Shown here: piece after piece, positions 62,321 to 64,000 of the stretch | Layout: each line of letters opens with the position of its first letter | Numbering within the stretch: the stretch's first letter is position 1 | NCBI GenBank assembly: GCA_947623955.1 | Contig: CANQIP010000004.1 | Coordinates: 1 to 64,000 of the forward strand | Length of the DNA stretch: 64,000 nucleotides | Source: an uncultured Clostridia bacterium | GTDB lineage: Bacteria > Bacillota > Clostridia > UBA1381 | Direction: 5' to 3' | Made by a program: the position numbers and the translations under genes | Notes under the pieces: model-generated | What the model was told of the DNA's origin: nothing | The model's input: the letters and a program-made list of their open reading frames with translations, nothing else | Database searches by the model: none

Positions 62321-64000
62321 TTATTCAAACAGTGAAAGTATCTCCCTATCGGTGAGCGAGGCGAATGTCTCGGTGTTTACACGCACTATATCGTCCGCGA
62401 GACTTCGCTTGCTTTCCTGCAGCCGAATTATTTTTTCTTCTATCGTACCCTTCGCCGCGAGGCGCATTATCTGTACCGCCTTTGTCTGACCTATGCGGTA
62501 CGCGCGGTCGGACGCCTGATCCATCACGGCGGGGTTCCACCAAGGGTCGTAATGTATAACCGTGTCCGCACCCGTGAGGTTAAGCCCCACGCCGCCCGCT
62601 TTGAGCGAGATAAGGAACACGTCGCGCTCGCCGCCGTTAAAACGCCGCGCAAGCTCGCTCCTCTCCTTCGACGGCGTATGACCGTCGAGGTAAAAGTATT
62701 CGCACCCCTCCTCGTCAAGCTTTTCGCTTATGATTGAAAGCATCGACGTAAACTGCGAGAACACAAGCACGCGGTGTCCCGCGCCGCGGGCGTTCGATAT
62801 AAGTTCCAAAAGCAAATCGAGTTTCGCGCTGTCTTTTTTGTAATTCTCGTCGAACAGCACGGGGTGGCAGCATATTTGCCTCAGTCTCATAATCAGCGAC
62901 AAAATCTTCATTCTGCCCTGTCCGCCTTCTTCGAGAAGTTCCCTCGTCTGCTCCCTCGCGACGGCAAGGTAGGCGGAGTACACGTCCTTTTGCTCCGGCG
63001 TAAGTTCCGCGTAAATAGTGTTTTCTATCTTATCGGGCAGCTCCGTCAAAACGTCGCGTTTCATTCGCCGCAGCATAAACGGCTTTATTCTCGCCCGGAA
63101 CGTGTTCGCCGTCATCTTGTCGCCGTCTTTTACAAGCGGCATTTCATACTTTGCGCGGAACTCGTGCGCGCTGTAAAGGTAGCCCGGCATTATAAAGTCG
63201 AATATCGACCACAGTTCCATAAGCGAATTTTCAATCGGCGTGCCCGTAAGAGCGAATTTGTGCCGTGCGTTTATCTTTTTTACGCTGTGCGCGCTCATCG
63301 TGCGCGGATTTTTTATGTGCTGCGCCTCGTCAATAAAGCAGTAGGAAAATTCCTTCTCGGCGTAAAGGGCGATGTCGCGCCTCAAAAGCGGGTACGACGT
63401 TATGATAAACTCGTAGCTGTCGATTTTCTTCATGCGTTTTTCGCGCTCTTCCCTCACGCCGTCGACTATGAGTGGCTTTGCGTCGGGGATAAACTTGTTT
63501 ATCTCGTTCTGCCAGTTATACAGAAGCGCGCTCGGCGCGACTATAAGGCAGGGCTTGTCGGGCTTTATGCCGTGAATGTACGCGATTACCTGCAGCGTTT
63601 TGCCCAGACCCATATCGTCGGCGAGTATACCGCCGAAACCGAGATATGCAAGTTGCGTCAGCCACTTCATGCCTTCCCTCTGATACTCTCTTATAACGCC
63701 TTCGAGATTTTCAGGCACGGTCGGCTCTATCTTTTTCATATCCTCCATAAATTCCACAAAACTCTTGTTTTTCTTTACGCTGTCGAGCGAGTTTAAATAG
63801 AGCGCGTGGTATTTCGGTATCGTCTTTGTGCCGACGCGCAAGTCCTCATACGTGAAATCAAGCTGGTTTAGCAGGTTGAGCGTTCCAAGCTGCTTACTGT
63901 GTTCAAGGTCTATAAAGCTGCCGTTCGACATGCGGTAAAAGCTTTTTTTCAGCTTTACCGCGCTGAGTATACCGCTTATCTGCTCGTATGACAGGTTGCT
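62321..64000 (-). CDS. SNF2-family helicase, partial at window edge
   Basis: The frame is open to the window end (last codon at 64000), so the N-terminus lies outside. At least 559 aa are present. An SNF2_N domain has Walker A DDMGLGKTLQVIA, DEAH-like FIDEAQHIKNPRT, and GTPIENSLMELWSIFDF. A helicase C domain has LVFSQFTSMLSII, GGVGLNLTGADTVIHYDPWW and motif VI QASDRAYRIGQTKAVQI. This matches bacterial RapA/SWI2-like SNF2 ATPases, which remodel nucleic-acid-protein complexes. A SWIM/SNF2-associated domain is expected upstream. The partner is unknown. Confidence 0.92.
   Translation of the reverse strand, partial: SNLSYEQISGILSAVKLKKSFYRMSNGSFIDLEHSKQLGTLNLLNQLDFTYEDLRVGTKTIPKYHALYLNSLDSVKKNKSFVEFMEDMKKIEPTVPENLEGVIREYQREGMKWLTQLAYLGFGGILADDMGLGKTLQVIAYIHGIKPDKPCLIVAPSALLYNWQNEINKFIPDAKPLIVDGVREEREKRMKKIDSYEFIITSYPLLRRDIALYAEKEFSYCFIDEAQHIKNPRTMSAHSVKKINARHKFALTGTPIENSLMELWSIFDFIMPGYLYSAHEFRAKYEMPLVKDGDKMTANTFRARIKPFMLRRMKRDVLTELPDKIENTIYAELTPEQKDVYSAYLAVAREQTRELLEEGGQGRMKILSLIMRLRQICCHPVLFDENYKKDSAKLDLLLELISNARGAGHRVLVFSQFTSMLSIISEKLDEEGCEYFYLDGHTPSKERSELARRFNGGERDVFLISLKAGGVGLNLTGADTVIHYDPWWNPAVMDQASDRAYRIGQTKAVQIMRLAAKGTIEEKIIRLQESKRSLADDIVRVNTETFASLTDREILSLFE

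Overview
The window looks like chromosome from an anaerobic, probably gut-associated, spore-forming Clostridia (Firmicutes). The evidence is class B sortase, WhiA/YvcK/RapZ, HPr kinase, TRAP (MtrB), a CotJC-type spore-coat gene, strong Shine-Dalgarno sites and TTGACA-17-TATAAT promoters. No rRNA, tRNA or CRISPR array was seen. Most genes have moderate to high GC. The first 3.4 kb and the stretches around 4.3-5.2 kb and 25.8-26.2 kb are clearly richer in A+T.

Layout. (1) 1-3.42 kb is the right end of a mobile element: a small peptide gene, an HTH regulator, a SHOCT-like small protein and a large serine recombinase. The element sits inside a cotJC-type manganese-catalase/spore-coat gene, of which only the 3' part (3422-3847) is present here. 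(2) 4-16.6 kb holds a small membrane protein, a class B sortase, a giant 2439-residue wall-anchored adhesin with an 11-base homopolymer in its leader, a DUF3737 beta-helix protein, and leuA behind a leucine leader-peptide attenuator. (3) 16.6-26 kb encodes secreted proteins: a GH2 glycosidase and its partner, a papain-like peptidase with a Thr-Pro linker, and an unrecognised exported protein. (4) 26-33 kb carries a sugar-nucleotide transferase, PRPP synthetase, folT with a THF riboswitch, proB-proA and an L,D-transpeptidase. (5) 33-41.4 kb has an SDR, prfA, then an OLE RNA with its membrane partner OapA followed by dxs, tlyA, ispE and two paralogous coiled-coil proteins. (6) 41.5-55.5 kb is a long minus-strand cluster: hprK, PHP phosphatase, murB, rapZ, yvcK, whiA, dnaE, mtrB, a DUF2007 protein, pfkA, pyk, a thioesterase and a hydroxyacid dehydrogenase. 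(7) 55.6-64 kb has a DUF5684 protein, rpmB, murA, yycJ, rlmH, ridA, two membrane proteins and an SNF2 helicase cut by the window edge.

How the parts fit. The hprK-rapZ-yvcK-pfkA-pyk cluster groups carbon-flux control with glycolysis and wall precursor synthesis (murB; murA is nearby). The OLE operon couples a large structured RNA and its membrane protein to isoprenoid synthesis (dxs, ispE). Several RNA-level controls occur in one window: OLE RNA, a THF riboswitch, a leucine attenuator, and the gene for the tryptophan attenuation protein TRAP.

Dispersed repeats are common: three copies of a perfect palindrome at convergent gene ends, several GGGGAG/CTCCCC inverted-repeat elements, and two copies of a dyad-rich element upstream of unrelated genes. 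The most notable points are the recombinase-interrupted cotJC gene, the OLE RNA operon, the leucine attenuator, the homopolymer tract ahead of the giant adhesin, and the two-copy dyad element.
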